A stretch of 64,000 bases of DNA from an uncultured Alphaproteobacteria bacterium (GTDB lineage Bacteria; Pseudomonadota; Alphaproteobacteria; Rhodobacterales; Rhodobacteraceae), in NCBI GenBank assembly GCA_902537215.1, contig CACBAM010000005.1, positions 62,001 through 126,000 of the forward strand, given 5' to 3'. The first letter of the stretch is position 1; the number at the start of each line of letters is the position of its first letter. Below, in pieces: positions 1-9,970 of this stretch. The notes below the pieces were generated by a model. It did no database searches and had not been told where the DNA came from. It saw nothing but the letters and a program-made list of their open reading frames with translations. The position numbers and the translations under genes were made by a program.

Positions 1-2
1 CA

Positions 3-188
3 CCAACTTCTAAAACTTATCCATCCCTTGTAGCTGTAAATAAAAAGCCAGTGGTTGCTACTATTGAAGAACTCAATAGAAATAAAAGAGCAAGATCTGC
101 AAAACTTAGAGTTTATAAGAAAGTTTCAGACAGCTCATCAAAATTTTTTCCAACAATGGAATTTCCACAGATCGAGTTGGGTATATGA
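3..188 (+). CDS. rsmH: 16S rRNA (cytosine-1402 N4) methyltransferase RsmH, C-terminal fragment
   Basis: The frame is open from the window edge to TGA at 186-188. It encodes the typical RsmH/MraW tail: a KPVVAT-like stretch followed by NKRARSAKLRV, the conserved C-terminal signature of this methyltransferase. RsmH methylates N4 of C1402 in 16S rRNA and is normally the first or second gene of the dcw cluster, which fits ftsL starting one base after its stop. Only about 61 codons lie in the window, so the catalytic domain is not visible. The extra tail after RVYKK is lineage-specific. Confidence 0.9.
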   Translation, partial: PTSKTYPSLVAVNKKPVVATIEELNRNKRARSAKLRVYKKVSDSSSKFFPTMEFPQIELGI

Positions 189-189
189 A

Positions 190-543
190 ATGTTGAGGTT
201 TCTACTAATTGGAACTCTTATAGGAAGTACTTTTGCCCTGGGATTGTGGGCGTATAAAATAAACTATGATAGTCGAGCTGCTGATCAAAGAGTAAAAGAG
301 CTTGAAAAATCTATTCTCTCGGCAAATAAACAGTTGAAAATCTTGAATGCAGAATGGGCTCATTTAAATCGTCCCGATCGTTTAAGAAAACTGGCTGAGT
401 ATTATTTCTCTGAGTTAAGATTAACTCCAATCAACCCAGATGATTTCATTGTGTTTTCTGACGTATATTGGGGTCAACTCAATGAAAATGAATCAACGGC
501 ATTAGTAGATAAAGGGCTTAATGGAATTACGCATGAAGAGTAG
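190..543 (+). CDS. ftsL: cell division protein FtsL
   Basis: Small bitopic division protein of 117 residues. A short cytoplasmic N-terminus leads into one transmembrane helix (about residues 4-24, LLIGTLIGSTFALGLWAY) and then a periplasmic leucine-zipper-like coiled coil (about 32-60), ending in the HLNRPDRLRKLAEYYF motif typical of alphaproteobacterial FtsL. I start at ATG 190, one base after the rsmH stop. The longer in-frame extension back to 55 overlaps genuine rsmH coding and is rejected. FtsL works with FtsB/FtsQ to activate FtsW/FtsI at the septum. It overlaps ftsI, so the two are probably translationally coupled. Confidence 0.88.
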   Translation: MLRFLLIGTLIGSTFALGLWAYKINYDSRAADQRVKELEKSILSANKQLKILNAEWAHLNRPDRLRKLAEYYFSELRLTPINPDDFIVFSDVYWGQLNENESTALVDKGLNGITHEE

Positions 544-2227
544 TAATAAAGGAAAACTTTTCACGGATCATCCCAGAACTCGATCAAGATTAATCCTGTT
601 TAGTTTGATGGTATTGACAGGATTTTCTTTGATTAGCGGCAAGATAGCATTTCTAGCATCGAAGGAAAATAAAAGAAATATCAGTTATACTGAGAGGGAG
701 GAAATACATTCCAGATTAAATATTTCAGATAGGAATGGAAATATTTTAGCAACCAACCTTGAGGGAGCTTCTGCCTACATCCGGCCAGATGAAATTCAAA
801 AAAAGTCACTTATTGCTCAACGATTAAAAGGTATATTTCCTGATTTGAATGAAGATGTATTATTGAATAAATTAAATGATGGTCGAAAGTTTTTTTGGTT
901 GAAAAGCATAGTTTCACCGAGGCAAGAAAAAGCGCTTTTTGATCTGGGTCAACCAGGAATTTATATTGGTAAAAGAGAGTACCGGTTCTATCCCTATGGA
1001 ACGTTAGCGTCGCATGTGATTGGCTATACCAAAGTAAATGAGTTTGATGTCAACTATGCTGAAATCTCAGGAATTTCTGGCGTTGAGAGCGCTTTTGAAA
1101 ATAAATTAGCGATAAAAAACTTATCTAAAGTAAAGAATAATTCTATTCATTTATCTTTAGATCTTTCAGTCCAAGCGGAAGTTGAAAATGTTTTGAAAGA
1201 ATGGCAAAAAAGAATGGGAGCCAAAGCCGGAGGAGTTGTTATAATGAATATACATGACGGTGAAATTGTAGCTTTAGCTTCCTCACCAGATTTTAATGCT
1301 AACAAAGAAAGAGGAGAGCTTGGAGAAAACAAGGATCCTAGTATTTATTTTAATAGAGTTGTTCAAGGGGTCTATGAGATGGGATCAACTTTCAAAATAT
1401 TCTCAGTTGCCCAGGGTTTAGAAAAAGATCTATTCACTCTAGATTCCCTAATTGATACGAGAGCATTTAGAATAAACTCCAGAAAAATTGAAGATAAGTA
1501 TAAATTTAACAGCGAGAGTTCTATCTATGAGATAATTGTGAGATCATCAAATGTAGGATCTGCGAGGCTCGCTTTAATGGTTGGAGAAAAAGGATTAAAG
1601 GAAATTTTCTCTAAACTAGGGCTTTTGGAGCCAGTACGCATGGAATTAAGAGAGGCAAATACAACACGGCCTATTTTGCCAAAAAATTGGCATGACATAA
1701 CCCTAGCGACTGTATCCTATGGATATGGTATGTCGGTGTCACTACTACATTTAGCTAAAGCCTATGCAATCTTAGGGAATGGAGGGTTCGATATAGAGCC
1801 TACTATTTTGAAAAAAAATCATAACAGCCAACCTGGATCTAGAGTTTTAAAGAAAACGACTTCCGATGAAATGCTAAAATTATTAGAAGCAGTAGTTACC
1901 GACCAAAGAGGAACTGCAAGAATTTTGAGAAGTAAATATTATAGAATTGGTGGAAAAACAGGCACAGCAGAAAAAATTTCCTTAGAGAAAAGAGGATATC
2001 AAAAAGACAAGGTAGTTGCAAATTTTGTTGGCTTATTTCCGCTGCAAGAGCCAAAGTTCGTTATTGCAGCTTTTTTAGATGAACCAGAGAATAATCTCCT
2101 ACAAGAGCCATGCAGATACGCAAGTTGTACTGTAGTACCCATGGTCAAGAAATTAATTGAGAGAACAGGGCCTTTAATGAATGTAACTCCTGATCACCAA
2201 GCATTGACGGTTTATAGAGGTTTGTGA
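533..2227 (+). CDS. ftsI: peptidoglycan D,D-transpeptidase FtsI (PBP3)
   Basis: Septal class B penicillin-binding protein that cross-links peptidoglycan with FtsW. There is an N-terminal membrane anchor (about residues 20-40), a PBP dimerisation domain, and a transpeptidase domain with all three active-site motifs: STFK (catalytic Ser near residue 285), SSN (RSSNVGS), and KTG in GGKTGTAEK. Length about 564 residues, normal for the family. ATG 533 lies 11 nt before the end of ftsL. ATG 521 is an in-frame alternative that also follows an AAAGGG-like ribosome binding site. Next in the mur/fts operon. Confidence 0.96.
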   Translation: MKSSNKGKLFTDHPRTRSRLILFSLMVLTGFSLISGKIAFLASKENKRNISYTEREEIHSRLNISDRNGNILATNLEGASAYIRPDEIQKKSLIAQRLKGIFPDLNEDVLLNKLNDGRKFFWLKSIVSPRQEKALFDLGQPGIYIGKREYRFYPYGTLASHVIGYTKVNEFDVNYAEISGISGVESAFENKLAIKNLSKVKNNSIHLSLDLSVQAEVENVLKEWQKRMGAKAGGVVIMNIHDGEIVALASSPDFNANKERGELGENKDPSIYFNRVVQGVYEMGSTFKIFSVAQGLEKDLFTLDSLIDTRAFRINSRKIEDKYKFNSESSIYEIIVRSSNVGSARLALMVGEKGLKEIFSKLGLLEPVRMELREANTTRPILPKNWHDITLATVSYGYGMSVSLLHLAKAYAILGNGGFDIEPTILKKNHNSQPGSRVLKKTTSDEMLKLLEAVVTDQRGTARILRSKYYRIGGKTGTAEKISLEKRGYQKDKVVANFVGLFPLQEPKFVIAAFLDEPENNLLQEPCRYASCTVVPMVKKLIERTGPLMNVTPDHQALTVYRGL

Positions 2228-2246
2228 TGTTAAGAAGAATCAAATT

Positions 2247-3728
2247 ATGACTAAACTGTCAAAACTCAACATCAATGAGATTGAGCGGAATGGGAAATGG
2301 AACGATATAGATCCTGAAATCACGGGTATTGCAACAAATTCAACTAGGGTTGAAAAAGGAAATATTTTTCTTGCAAAGGCGGGTGCAACAAAAAATAGTC
2401 ACGGAGTGCTTTTTAGCAATCAAGCTATTGAGAGAGGTGCAAGTCTTGTTATTACCGACTCTGAAGGATTTAAATTTGCATTAGATAAAGACTTAAAACC
2501 AACTATACCTTTTCTATTGGTCAGAAATATCGAATCTACTTTTGATTATCTTTGTCAAATATTTTATCCGGATAAACCAAAATTTGTTATGGGGGTTACA
2601 GGAACAAATGGAAAAACATCGGTGGTAAATTTTAGTCAACAGCTTATTGAAAAAAAAAACAAATCATGTGTGACTATAGGGACTTTGGGAGTTGGCGGGG
2701 TTTTAAGTTTAAGAACTGATAATACTACGCCAGATCAATCTTTTATCGCTAGAATTTTACAAATGGCTAAGTTGAAGGGCTCCGACTATGCTCTTTTAGA
2801 GGTATCATCCCATTCCATAGTGCAAAAACGTATAAAAAATTTAGCATTTAATGTTTTCTGCTTTACTAATTTATCTCAAGATCACTTGGATTATCATAAA
2901 GATATGGAAACATATTTTTATGCAAAGTTAAGCATTCTTGATATGTTGAGGTTGGATACAAAAATAATTGTAAATATTGACGATGAATATGGAAAAATAT
3001 TTTTAGCTAAAGCAAAAGATAAAGGTTTTAAAATTGAAACAATTGGCTTTAGCGATTCAGCGGATGTCAAGCTAAGGGTCACGCAAGGTACATCAGAAAC
3101 CCAATTTATAGAAATTATCAGAGGCAAATTTTTTTATGCATTTCAAACACGTTTGATAGGTGCATTTCAGGCAATAAATCTTGGAATGGCGTTGCTTACT
3201 TGTGAAAAATTTGGGTTTGGTTTTGAAGACATGGTTAATTTTTGTAATTCTTTGAAACCGGTTCCCGGTAGATTAGAATTTGTTGGGAAAACAAAAAAAG
3301 GAGCTTTAGTCTATATAGATTTTGCACATACGCCTGATGCTTTAAAGCATCTTTTGGAAACCCTTAGAGAGTTAACGAAGGGTGAGTTGATTCTGGTATT
3401 TGGTGCAGGTGGAGATAGAGATAAAGATAAAAGAAAGCCCATGGGTGCTATTGCGTATAAATATTGTGATTTAATCTATGTAACAGATGATAATCCTCGT
3501 TATGAAGATGCCAAATCTATAAGACAGCAAATTATTGAGAGCTGCCCAATAGCCAATGAAATTGAAGACCGAGCAGAAGCAATAACAACAGCAATTCAAT
3601 TCGCCCAACTGGATGACGTGGTCATTATTGCAGGTAAAGGTCATGAGCAATTACAAATAGTAGGAGATAATTATTTTCCGTTTAGTGATTTTGAGCAAGC
3701 TAGTGTAGCAATAGAATTAATGGAGTAG
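2247..3728 (+). CDS. murE: UDP-N-acetylmuramoyl-tripeptide synthetase MurE (meso-DAP type)
   Basis: Mur ligase that adds the third stem-peptide residue to UDP-MurNAc-L-Ala-D-Glu in the cytoplasm. The ATP-binding loop is GVTGTNGKTSVV (about residues 118-129). The C-terminal domain has the DNPR motif (VTDDNPRYED), which in characterised MurE enzymes selects meso-diaminopimelate rather than lysine. 493 residues, full length. It lies 19 nt after ftsI and 7 nt before murF. Confidence 0.96.
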   Translation: MTKLSKLNINEIERNGKWNDIDPEITGIATNSTRVEKGNIFLAKAGATKNSHGVLFSNQAIERGASLVITDSEGFKFALDKDLKPTIPFLLVRNIESTFDYLCQIFYPDKPKFVMGVTGTNGKTSVVNFSQQLIEKKNKSCVTIGTLGVGGVLSLRTDNTTPDQSFIARILQMAKLKGSDYALLEVSSHSIVQKRIKNLAFNVFCFTNLSQDHLDYHKDMETYFYAKLSILDMLRLDTKIIVNIDDEYGKIFLAKAKDKGFKIETIGFSDSADVKLRVTQGTSETQFIEIIRGKFFYAFQTRLIGAFQAINLGMALLTCEKFGFGFEDMVNFCNSLKPVPGRLEFVGKTKKGALVYIDFAHTPDALKHLLETLRELTKGELILVFGAGGDRDKDKRKPMGAIAYKYCDLIYVTDDNPRYEDAKSIRQQIIESCPIANEIEDRAEAITTAIQFAQLDDVVIIAGKGHEQLQIVGDNYFPFSDFEQASVAIELME

Positions 3729-3735
3729 ATTTCAA

Positions 3736-5151
3736 TTGACTGAGTTTTTATGGAATAAATTTACAGCAGAGGCTGCTACCTCAGGTCAATGTGAAGCATT
3801 CTGGGAAGCTACAGGCATATCGTTTGATACCAGGAAACTTATTGAAGGAGACTTATTTATAGCGTTGCCAGGGAAAAGAGATGGTCATGATTTTGTTAAT
3901 GCAGCCTTTGATAATGGTGCAGCAGCTGCCATGGTCAGTAAAATACCAAAAGGGTTGAATGATAGTGATAAGTTACTAGTTGTTGATGATGTTATGAAGG
4001 CATTAGTCAGAATGGCAAAGAGTGCTAGAAACCAATCTAATGCCATTTTTATCGGAATTACTGGAACATCTGGCAAAACTTCTACAAAAGATATGGGAGG
4101 GTTGGTTTTTAAGGGGTTTGGAAAGACATATTTTTCAAAGAAAAGTTATAATAATATTCTAGGTTGTTCATTAACTTTAGCTACTATACCAAAGGACACT
4201 AAATATGTTTTAGTGGAAATCGGTACAAATAGCCTGGGTGAAATTGCTGAATTATCCCGTATAGTCCAGCCTGATCACGTGATAATAACTGATGTATCAA
4301 TTGGGCATCTTGAGGGTCTGAAGTCTTTAGATAATATTGTCGAGGAGAAAGCGTCCATTTGTTCAGGTCAGACACAAAAGGGTTTGGCAATCATACCAAG
4401 TGGCATTGAAAAATTCAGCCAGCTTAAAGCAAAAGTAAGAAATTTTGGTCCCAATGTAATTTCATTCGGGGATAATGAAAGAAGTGATGTGAGGATAAGT
4501 ACTATAAAAGTGTTCGGGAATGCTATTTCATCGACAATTGTAGATCAGAAACAGAAATCATGGAATGTAAATCTTAAAACTGCTGGAAAGCATTACGTGA
4601 AAAATGCAGCTGCGTTATTGGCACTTGTATCCTCACTAAACTTAGACCTATCTAAAGCGATTTTATCATTGCAAAGTTGGTCTCCTTTAGCTGGGCGTGG
4701 TCAGGTTTTAGAAGTTATATTAAAAGCAAGTGATTGTAACAAGACAATACACCTTATAGATGAGAGCTATAATGCAAATCCTAGTTCAGTAAAATCCTCT
4801 CTAGAAACACTTGCATATATTTTCACAAACAAAAAGGATAGTGGTGAGCACAACAGGAGGATAGCAGTATTAGGAGACATGCTAGAACTTGGATTTTCTG
4901 AGATACAAGAACATGTAAACATATCTAAATTTGAAAGATTGGATAAAATCGATAAAATTTATTGCGTAGGTCCTAGAATGAAAAAACTTTTTGATGTCTT
5001 GCCATGCTCTAAGCGAGGATATTGGACTGAGACCGCAGAAGAAATGCAGCATGTTTTAGTTAATAAACTTGAAAACGGCGATATAATAATGATTAAAGGC
5101 TCTTTCTCCATGGGAATGAAAACAATAGTTAATAAATTGAAAAACATTTAA
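3736..5151 (+). CDS. murF: UDP-N-acetylmuramoyl-tripeptide--D-alanyl-D-alanine ligase MurF
   Basis: Last cytoplasmic Mur ligase, adding D-Ala-D-Ala to the tripeptide precursor. The P-loop is GITGTSGKTSTK, the central domain has the family LVEIGTNSLGEI stretch, and the C-terminal part has DESYNANPSS and LGDMLELG, all diagnostic of MurF. 471 residues. Translation most likely starts at TTG 3736; no better in-frame ATG precedes the conserved N-terminal domain. It sits between murE and mraY, so the substrate passes to neighbouring gene products in order. Confidence 0.96.
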   Translation: MTEFLWNKFTAEAATSGQCEAFWEATGISFDTRKLIEGDLFIALPGKRDGHDFVNAAFDNGAAAAMVSKIPKGLNDSDKLLVVDDVMKALVRMAKSARNQSNAIFIGITGTSGKTSTKDMGGLVFKGFGKTYFSKKSYNNILGCSLTLATIPKDTKYVLVEIGTNSLGEIAELSRIVQPDHVIITDVSIGHLEGLKSLDNIVEEKASICSGQTQKGLAIIPSGIEKFSQLKAKVRNFGPNVISFGDNERSDVRISTIKVFGNAISSTIVDQKQKSWNVNLKTAGKHYVKNAAALLALVSSLNLDLSKAILSLQSWSPLAGRGQVLEVILKASDCNKTIHLIDESYNANPSSVKSSLETLAYIFTNKKDSGEHNRRIAVLGDMLELGFSEIQEHVNISKFERLDKIDKIYCVGPRMKKLFDVLPCSKRGYWTETAEEMQHVLVNKLENGDIIMIKGSFSMGMKTIVNKLKNI

Positions 5152-5169
5152 CAGCATAGAGTTTCAGAG

Positions 5170-6255
5170 ATGTTATACTTCTTAAGTTTTTTATCAGATG
5201 GTGGCGATGTTTTTAATCTATTCCGCTATATAACTTTTCGTGCTGGAGGTGCGTTTTTTACTGCGCTTACAATATTTTTTACGTTTGGAAAATACAGTAT
5301 AAACTTTTTAAAAAAATTGCAAAAGGAGGGACAGCCAATAAGAGAGGATGGCCCTAAAGAACATATTATAAAAAAAGCTGGTACTCCAACAATGGGAGGA
5401 GTCATCATACTACTAGCAGTGACGGTCTCTACTGTTTTATGGGCTCGCTTAGATAATTACTATGTTTGGATTATTTTGTTTGTGACCTTTTCTTTCGGAT
5501 TTATTGGATTAATTGATGACTATATCAAAGTTGTCAAACGAAGTTATGGGGGTCTTTCCGGTCGTCTGCGTTTGATTTTTGGATTTCTTATAGCTTTCAT
5601 TGCTGTTTACTTCATTCAAATTCAACACTTTGATGAGTTGAGTAGGTCCCTTGCTTTACCTATTTTCAAAGACTATTTATTATCTCTTGGAGTGTTCTTT
5701 TTCCCCTTTGCTATGATTGTAATTGTTGGCTCTGCTAATGCCGTCAATTTAACAGATGGATTGGATGGATTGGCTATCATGCCAGTTATAATCGCGGGAG
5801 CATCTTTGGGTATCATAGCTTATATTGTTGGCAGAGCTGATTATTCTTCATACCTTGATGTGCATTATATTAAAGGAAGTGGTGAAATTCTTATATTTTC
5901 TGCAGCTCTAATTGGTAGCGGTTTGGGATTTTTGTGGTACAACGCTCCTCCAGCTGCAGTTTTCATGGGTGATACCGGATCATTGTCTCTCGGTTCAGCT
6001 CTTGGTTGTATAGCGGTATCAATTAAACATGAGCTCGTATTATTGATTGTTGGAGGATTGTTCGTGATTGAGACACTTTCTGTGATCATTCAAGTATTAT
6101 TTTTTAAGATCACAGGGAAAAGAGTTTTTCTTATGGCACCGATACATCATCACTTTGAAAAGCTGGGTTGGTCAGAGTCCCAAATAGTTATAAGGTTTTG
6201 GATCATAGCGGTCATTCTGGCCGCTCTTGGAATGGCAACGCTCAAGCTAAGATAA
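5170..6255 (+). CDS. mraY: phospho-N-acetylmuramoyl-pentapeptide transferase MraY
   Basis: Integral membrane enzyme that moves phospho-MurNAc-pentapeptide onto undecaprenyl phosphate, forming lipid I. 361 residues with about ten hydrophobic helices. Family motifs are present: the cytoplasmic loop GTPTMGGV, the catalytic Asp region LIDDYIKV, NAVNLTDGLDGLA, MGDTGSLSLG, and the APIHHHFEKLGW histidine cluster. It begins 18 nt after murF and ends one base before murD. Confidence 0.97.
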   Translation: MLYFLSFLSDGGDVFNLFRYITFRAGGAFFTALTIFFTFGKYSINFLKKLQKEGQPIREDGPKEHIIKKAGTPTMGGVIILLAVTVSTVLWARLDNYYVWIILFVTFSFGFIGLIDDYIKVVKRSYGGLSGRLRLIFGFLIAFIAVYFIQIQHFDELSRSLALPIFKDYLLSLGVFFFPFAMIVIVGSANAVNLTDGLDGLAIMPVIIAGASLGIIAYIVGRADYSSYLDVHYIKGSGEILIFSAALIGSGLGFLWYNAPPAAVFMGDTGSLSLGSALGCIAVSIKHELVLLIVGGLFVIETLSVIIQVLFFKITGKRVFLMAPIHHHFEKLGWSESQIVIRFWIIAVILAALGMATLKLR

Positions 6256-6256
6256 A

Positions 6257-7657
6257 ATGATAAAGTTAAAAAACCTAAAAAGTAAAAAAGTGGGAGTTCT
6301 AGGCCTTGAAAAGACAGGTTTGTCTGTTATCAAGGCAGTGCAGCTCGCAGGTGGGATATTGATCTGTTGGGATGATGATAAACTCAAGAGAGATAACTTA
6401 ACAGCTGATGGAGTCACTATTAGAGATCTAAACGATAAAAACATAATTAGGGAATTAGATTTACTAGTTGTGAGTCCAGGTGTTCCTCACTTATACCCAG
6501 AGGCACATCCAATAGTTACCCTAGCGTATGAATTAAATATAAAAGTAGATAATGATATTGGACTATTTTTTTCAAACCATGTTCAGGAAGAGTATGAAGC
6601 TTTCGATGATCCTCCAAAGATTATTGCTATAACTGGGTCAAATGGTAAATCTACGACAACAGCGTTGACTAATCACGTACTTTCAAAATTCTTTAGTGAT
6701 GTAGAAATGGGAGGTAATATTGGCAAACCTGTTTTAGAACTGAGTCCACTAAAAGAAGGATCTATCAGGATCCTAGAACTCTCTTCCTATCAAATCGAAT
6801 TAGCAAAATGTTTGGCACCAAATTTTGCTGCGTTCATTAATTTCTCCTCAGATCATCTTCAAAGACATGGAGGACTAGGGGGCTATTTTTATGCTAAAGC
6901 ACGACTTTTTTTGGAAAACTTAACAGATGTGTCAGTCATTAATATTGATACTGCAGAGGGTTTATTTTTGTTTCAGAGACTTAACCCAGTAGATAATAAA
7001 ATGATGGCCATTAGCAGTAAACTTAATATCAAAAACTATTTATGGGCTGTAGGTCTAAAGGGAACTTTCATTACTGAATGGAAAAAGGGTCGGCAGGTCT
7101 ACTCCTTTGATTTGAGGAATTTAGGGGATAGCTTCGATGGCTTGTGGGAAAGCGTTTTAACTGTTTATGCATTAGCGAGGTCATTCGGTATAGCCCCTAA
7201 AAGCATACTAACAAAATGCAGTGGATTTGTACCACTTGCGCATAGGAATCAATGGGTAGACGAAATTAAAGGCGTAGCATTTATAAACGATAGTAAAGCT
7301 ACAAATGTTGATGCAACTATACATGCGCTTAAAACTTTTAAAAATGTCCATTTGATTTTAGGTGGGCGTGCTAAAGAAGATAATTTTTGCCAACTTCAAG
7401 ATAACATGAAAAATATTTCTAGGATCTATCTTATTGGCGAGGCAGCTACTCTTATTGCGAGTAACTTGGAAGGCCAAGAAATTGAGCAATTTGATACTTT
7501 AAACGATGCTTTTGATAGTGCGATAAGTATTGCCACAAAAGGAGACACGATCTTACTCTCACCTGCCTGTGCTAGTTTTGATCAATACTTGAATTTTGAA
7601 GAAAGAGGTGAGCACTTTATCTCTCTAGTTCAGGAATATAGAAAAAATATTATTTAG
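6257..7657 (+). CDS. murD: UDP-N-acetylmuramoylalanine--D-glutamate ligase MurD
   Basis: Mur ligase that adds D-glutamate to UDP-MurNAc-L-Ala. The N-terminal Rossmann-like UDP-binding domain (VGVLGLEKTGLSV) is followed by the ATP loop ITGSNGKSTTT (about residues 125-135) and the C-terminal domain with FINDSKATNVDAT and LSPACASFDQ, both characteristic of MurD. 466 residues. A 55-nt gap separates it from ftsW; I saw no convincing terminator there. Confidence 0.96.
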   Translation: MIKLKNLKSKKVGVLGLEKTGLSVIKAVQLAGGILICWDDDKLKRDNLTADGVTIRDLNDKNIIRELDLLVVSPGVPHLYPEAHPIVTLAYELNIKVDNDIGLFFSNHVQEEYEAFDDPPKIIAITGSNGKSTTTALTNHVLSKFFSDVEMGGNIGKPVLELSPLKEGSIRILELSSYQIELAKCLAPNFAAFINFSSDHLQRHGGLGGYFYAKARLFLENLTDVSVINIDTAEGLFLFQRLNPVDNKMMAISSKLNIKNYLWAVGLKGTFITEWKKGRQVYSFDLRNLGDSFDGLWESVLTVYALARSFGIAPKSILTKCSGFVPLAHRNQWVDEIKGVAFINDSKATNVDATIHALKTFKNVHLILGGRAKEDNFCQLQDNMKNISRIYLIGEAATLIASNLEGQEIEQFDTLNDAFDSAISIATKGDTILLSPACASFDQYLNFEERGEHFISLVQEYRKNII

Positions 7658-7712
7658 TGTGTCTTTTTAATTAAAGTGATGGTAGTGTCGTAGTCAAAAA
7701 CGAGCAGTAAAA

Positions 7713-8873
7713 ATGACTGATATAATACACGGCAGTTCCCGAGCTGTACCTGTAGACAATCCATTTTTTCGTTGGTGGCAATCGCTTGATCAATGGACTT
7801 TGGTTGCGACTTTGGGCTTAATTGTGATGGGTCTGCTTCTATCAATGGCAGCCTCTGTTCCTCTTGCAGACTCAAATGGCATGCCTGCTTTTTACTATGT
7901 TAACAGACAAGCTATTTACGGAATGATTTCATTTTGTGTAATTATCTTTTTATCCACCACAAGCTTATCAGTTTTAAGAAGATTTGGAATAATAGGATTT
8001 TTTTTAGTAGTTATTGCGCTTGCTCTTCTTCCCTTTTTTGGTACGGATTTTGGGAAAGGAGCTGTGCGATGGTTCTCTTTAAATTGGCTAACAATTCAGC
8101 CGTCTGAATACTTAAAACCGTTTTTTGTGGTCTTTATATCTTGGATTGTTGCGGGTAATATTCACAGCAATTCAAGAGTGGGATTATTTTTATCTTTTTT
8201 TTCAATGGCGATTTGCGTATTTTTACTGACCATGCAACCTGATTTAGGTCAGACTGTGGTTCTGATTGGTTGTTGGGTTTTAATCCATTTTATTGTTGGG
8301 GTCTCTTGGCTCTTTTCCGTAGTTTTTTTTACTTTTGTGGCAACTGTTGCTTTTATATTTATTCAATTCTCTAATCATGTGGCGACCAGATTGAAGACTT
8401 TTTTTTCAAATGTAATTGAACCAACATCTCAGATGGGTTTGGTTGAGCAAGCAATTCACTCTGGTGGGTTTTTAGGTGTTGGTGCTGGAAACGGAAAGAT
8501 TAAATGGAGCCTTCCAGACGCCCATACTGACTTTATCATCGCTGTTGCCATAGAGGAATTTGGCCTAATAGTTTTTATTATTATTTTAACACTCTATGTA
8601 ATTATATTGTTGAGGACATTATCCAGGTTACTAATCGAAAGAAATCCCTTTTTACTATTGGTTGGCCTTGGGTTGTTGACGATTATCCAGACACAGGCTC
8701 TTATTAATTTGGGGGTGGCCGCTCGCTTACTCCCGACAAAGGGCATGACATTACCCTTCATCAGCTATGGAGGGTCTTCAATGGTCGCTATGGGGATATT
8801 AATGGGTCTGCTACTCAACGCAACGAGACGTAGAACTAGCGAGAATATAGATAGCTTCATGGGTGGAACGTAA
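7713..8873 (+). CDS. ftsW: peptidoglycan glycosyltransferase FtsW (SEDS family)
   Basis: Polytopic SEDS protein that polymerises lipid II at the septum in partnership with FtsI. 386 residues with about ten membrane helices. It carries the family signatures GKGAVRWF, QPSEYLKPF, QPDLGQTV and the loop RLLPTKGMTLPFISYGGSS. The stop codon overlaps the murG start (TAATG), which suggests coupled translation. Confidence 0.96.
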   Translation: MTDIIHGSSRAVPVDNPFFRWWQSLDQWTLVATLGLIVMGLLLSMAASVPLADSNGMPAFYYVNRQAIYGMISFCVIIFLSTTSLSVLRRFGIIGFFLVVIALALLPFFGTDFGKGAVRWFSLNWLTIQPSEYLKPFFVVFISWIVAGNIHSNSRVGLFLSFFSMAICVFLLTMQPDLGQTVVLIGCWVLIHFIVGVSWLFSVVFFTFVATVAFIFIQFSNHVATRLKTFFSNVIEPTSQMGLVEQAIHSGGFLGVGAGNGKIKWSLPDAHTDFIIAVAIEEFGLIVFIIILTLYVIILLRTLSRLLIERNPFLLLVGLGLLTIIQTQALINLGVAARLLPTKGMTLPFISYGGSSMVAMGILMGLLLNATRRRTSENIDSFMGGT

Positions 8874-9970
8874 TGGACAAAAAAGGTATTTGCGTATTAT
8901 CAACAGGAGGTACTGGAGGTCATGTCTTGCCATGCACCGCTCTGGCAACTGAACTTAATGCTATTGGGTGGGAGGTAATAATTTTTACAGACTTAAGGGG
9001 TTTACAGTATCTTGATAAGAGTTCTAATGAGTACTCAATAGAGGTTCTAAAAATCTCTTCAGAGACAGCTTCACTTAGAAAAAAAATCCTAGAGCTGACT
9101 TATCAATTACCTCTTGGAGCTTTGCGCTCAGGGAAACTTATGTTTAGGAAAAAACCTAAGTTTGTCTTAGGTTTTGGAGGAGTTTCTACCTTCCCAATTC
9201 TGTTGATGTCTGTTCTTCTAAGAATCCCTACATTTATTCAGGAACAGAATGCAGTCTTAGGAAGAGTAAACAGATTTTTTCAAAGGTTTAGCAAAAAAGT
9301 TTTTTGTCATTTTTCGAATACCTTATTTTTAGATCCAAAATTAGGGTTAAATTATGGTAACCCCGTCAGAAATACAGTACTTAAAAAGCTTAACTCCCAA
9401 TACCTTGGGCCTGGCCCATGGCCTATTACGGTTTTGGTACTCGGGGGATCGCAAGGTGCTAGGTTATTATCTGAAGCTTTACCGAAGTGTATAGAAACGC
9501 TTTCTAAAAAAACTAAAGAACGCTTAACAATATTTCACCAAGCAAGAAAGGATGACATAGATAAAGTTTTTGCGGCTTACAGAGCTATGGAATTAAGAGC
9601 ATGTGTTCGACCATTTTTTGAAGATGTAGAAAGACTAATGTCAGAGTCCCAGATCATTATTTGTAGAGCTGGATCTAATACATTAGCAGATATATCGATC
9701 GTTGGAAGACCTGCAATACTTATACCTTTAAAGCATGCCAAGGATGATCACCAGGTTCGTAATGCCAGAATTTTTGCTGAAGAGGGTGGAGCAATCGTTA
9801 TTGAAGAAACCCCAAGTCTTGTCGAAGATTTGTCGGAAAAGTTAAAGCTAATTTTGAATTCTCCCTCAAAAACAAGTGCTATGGCTGATAAAGCATTGAA
9901 AATGGGTAAACCTGATGCCTCAAAAGATATAATTAGAACAATTGAGGTATTTTTAGGAGAAAAAGAATGA
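8873..9970 (+). CDS. murG: UDP-GlcNAc--lipid I N-acetylglucosaminyltransferase MurG
   Basis: GT-B glycosyltransferase that adds GlcNAc to lipid I, forming lipid II on the cytoplasmic membrane face. The glycine-rich N-terminal loop TGGTGGHVLP binds the lipid diphosphate. QEQNAVLGRVNR, GGSQGA, and the UDP-GlcNAc site around CRAGSNTLAD with the DDHQ-type helix are all present. 365 residues. It overlaps ftsW by one base and murC by 4 nt (ATGA). Confidence 0.96.
   Translation: MDKKGICVLSTGGTGGHVLPCTALATELNAIGWEVIIFTDLRGLQYLDKSSNEYSIEVLKISSETASLRKKILELTYQLPLGALRSGKLMFRKKPKFVLGFGGVSTFPILLMSVLLRIPTFIQEQNAVLGRVNRFFQRFSKKVFCHFSNTLFLDPKLGLNYGNPVRNTVLKKLNSQYLGPGPWPITVLVLGGSQGARLLSEALPKCIETLSKKTKERLTIFHQARKDDIDKVFAAYRAMELRACVRPFFEDVERLMSESQIIICRAGSNTLADISIVGRPAILIPLKHAKDDHQVRNARIFAEEGGAIVIEETPSLVEDLSEKLKLILNSPSKTSAMADKALKMGKPDASKDIIRTIEVFLGEKE

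Noticed and set aside
55-189. Extending ftsL back to ATG 55
   Set aside because: This stretch encodes the conserved RsmH C-terminus in another frame up to a stop at 188, and FtsL homology and topology begin at ATG 190.
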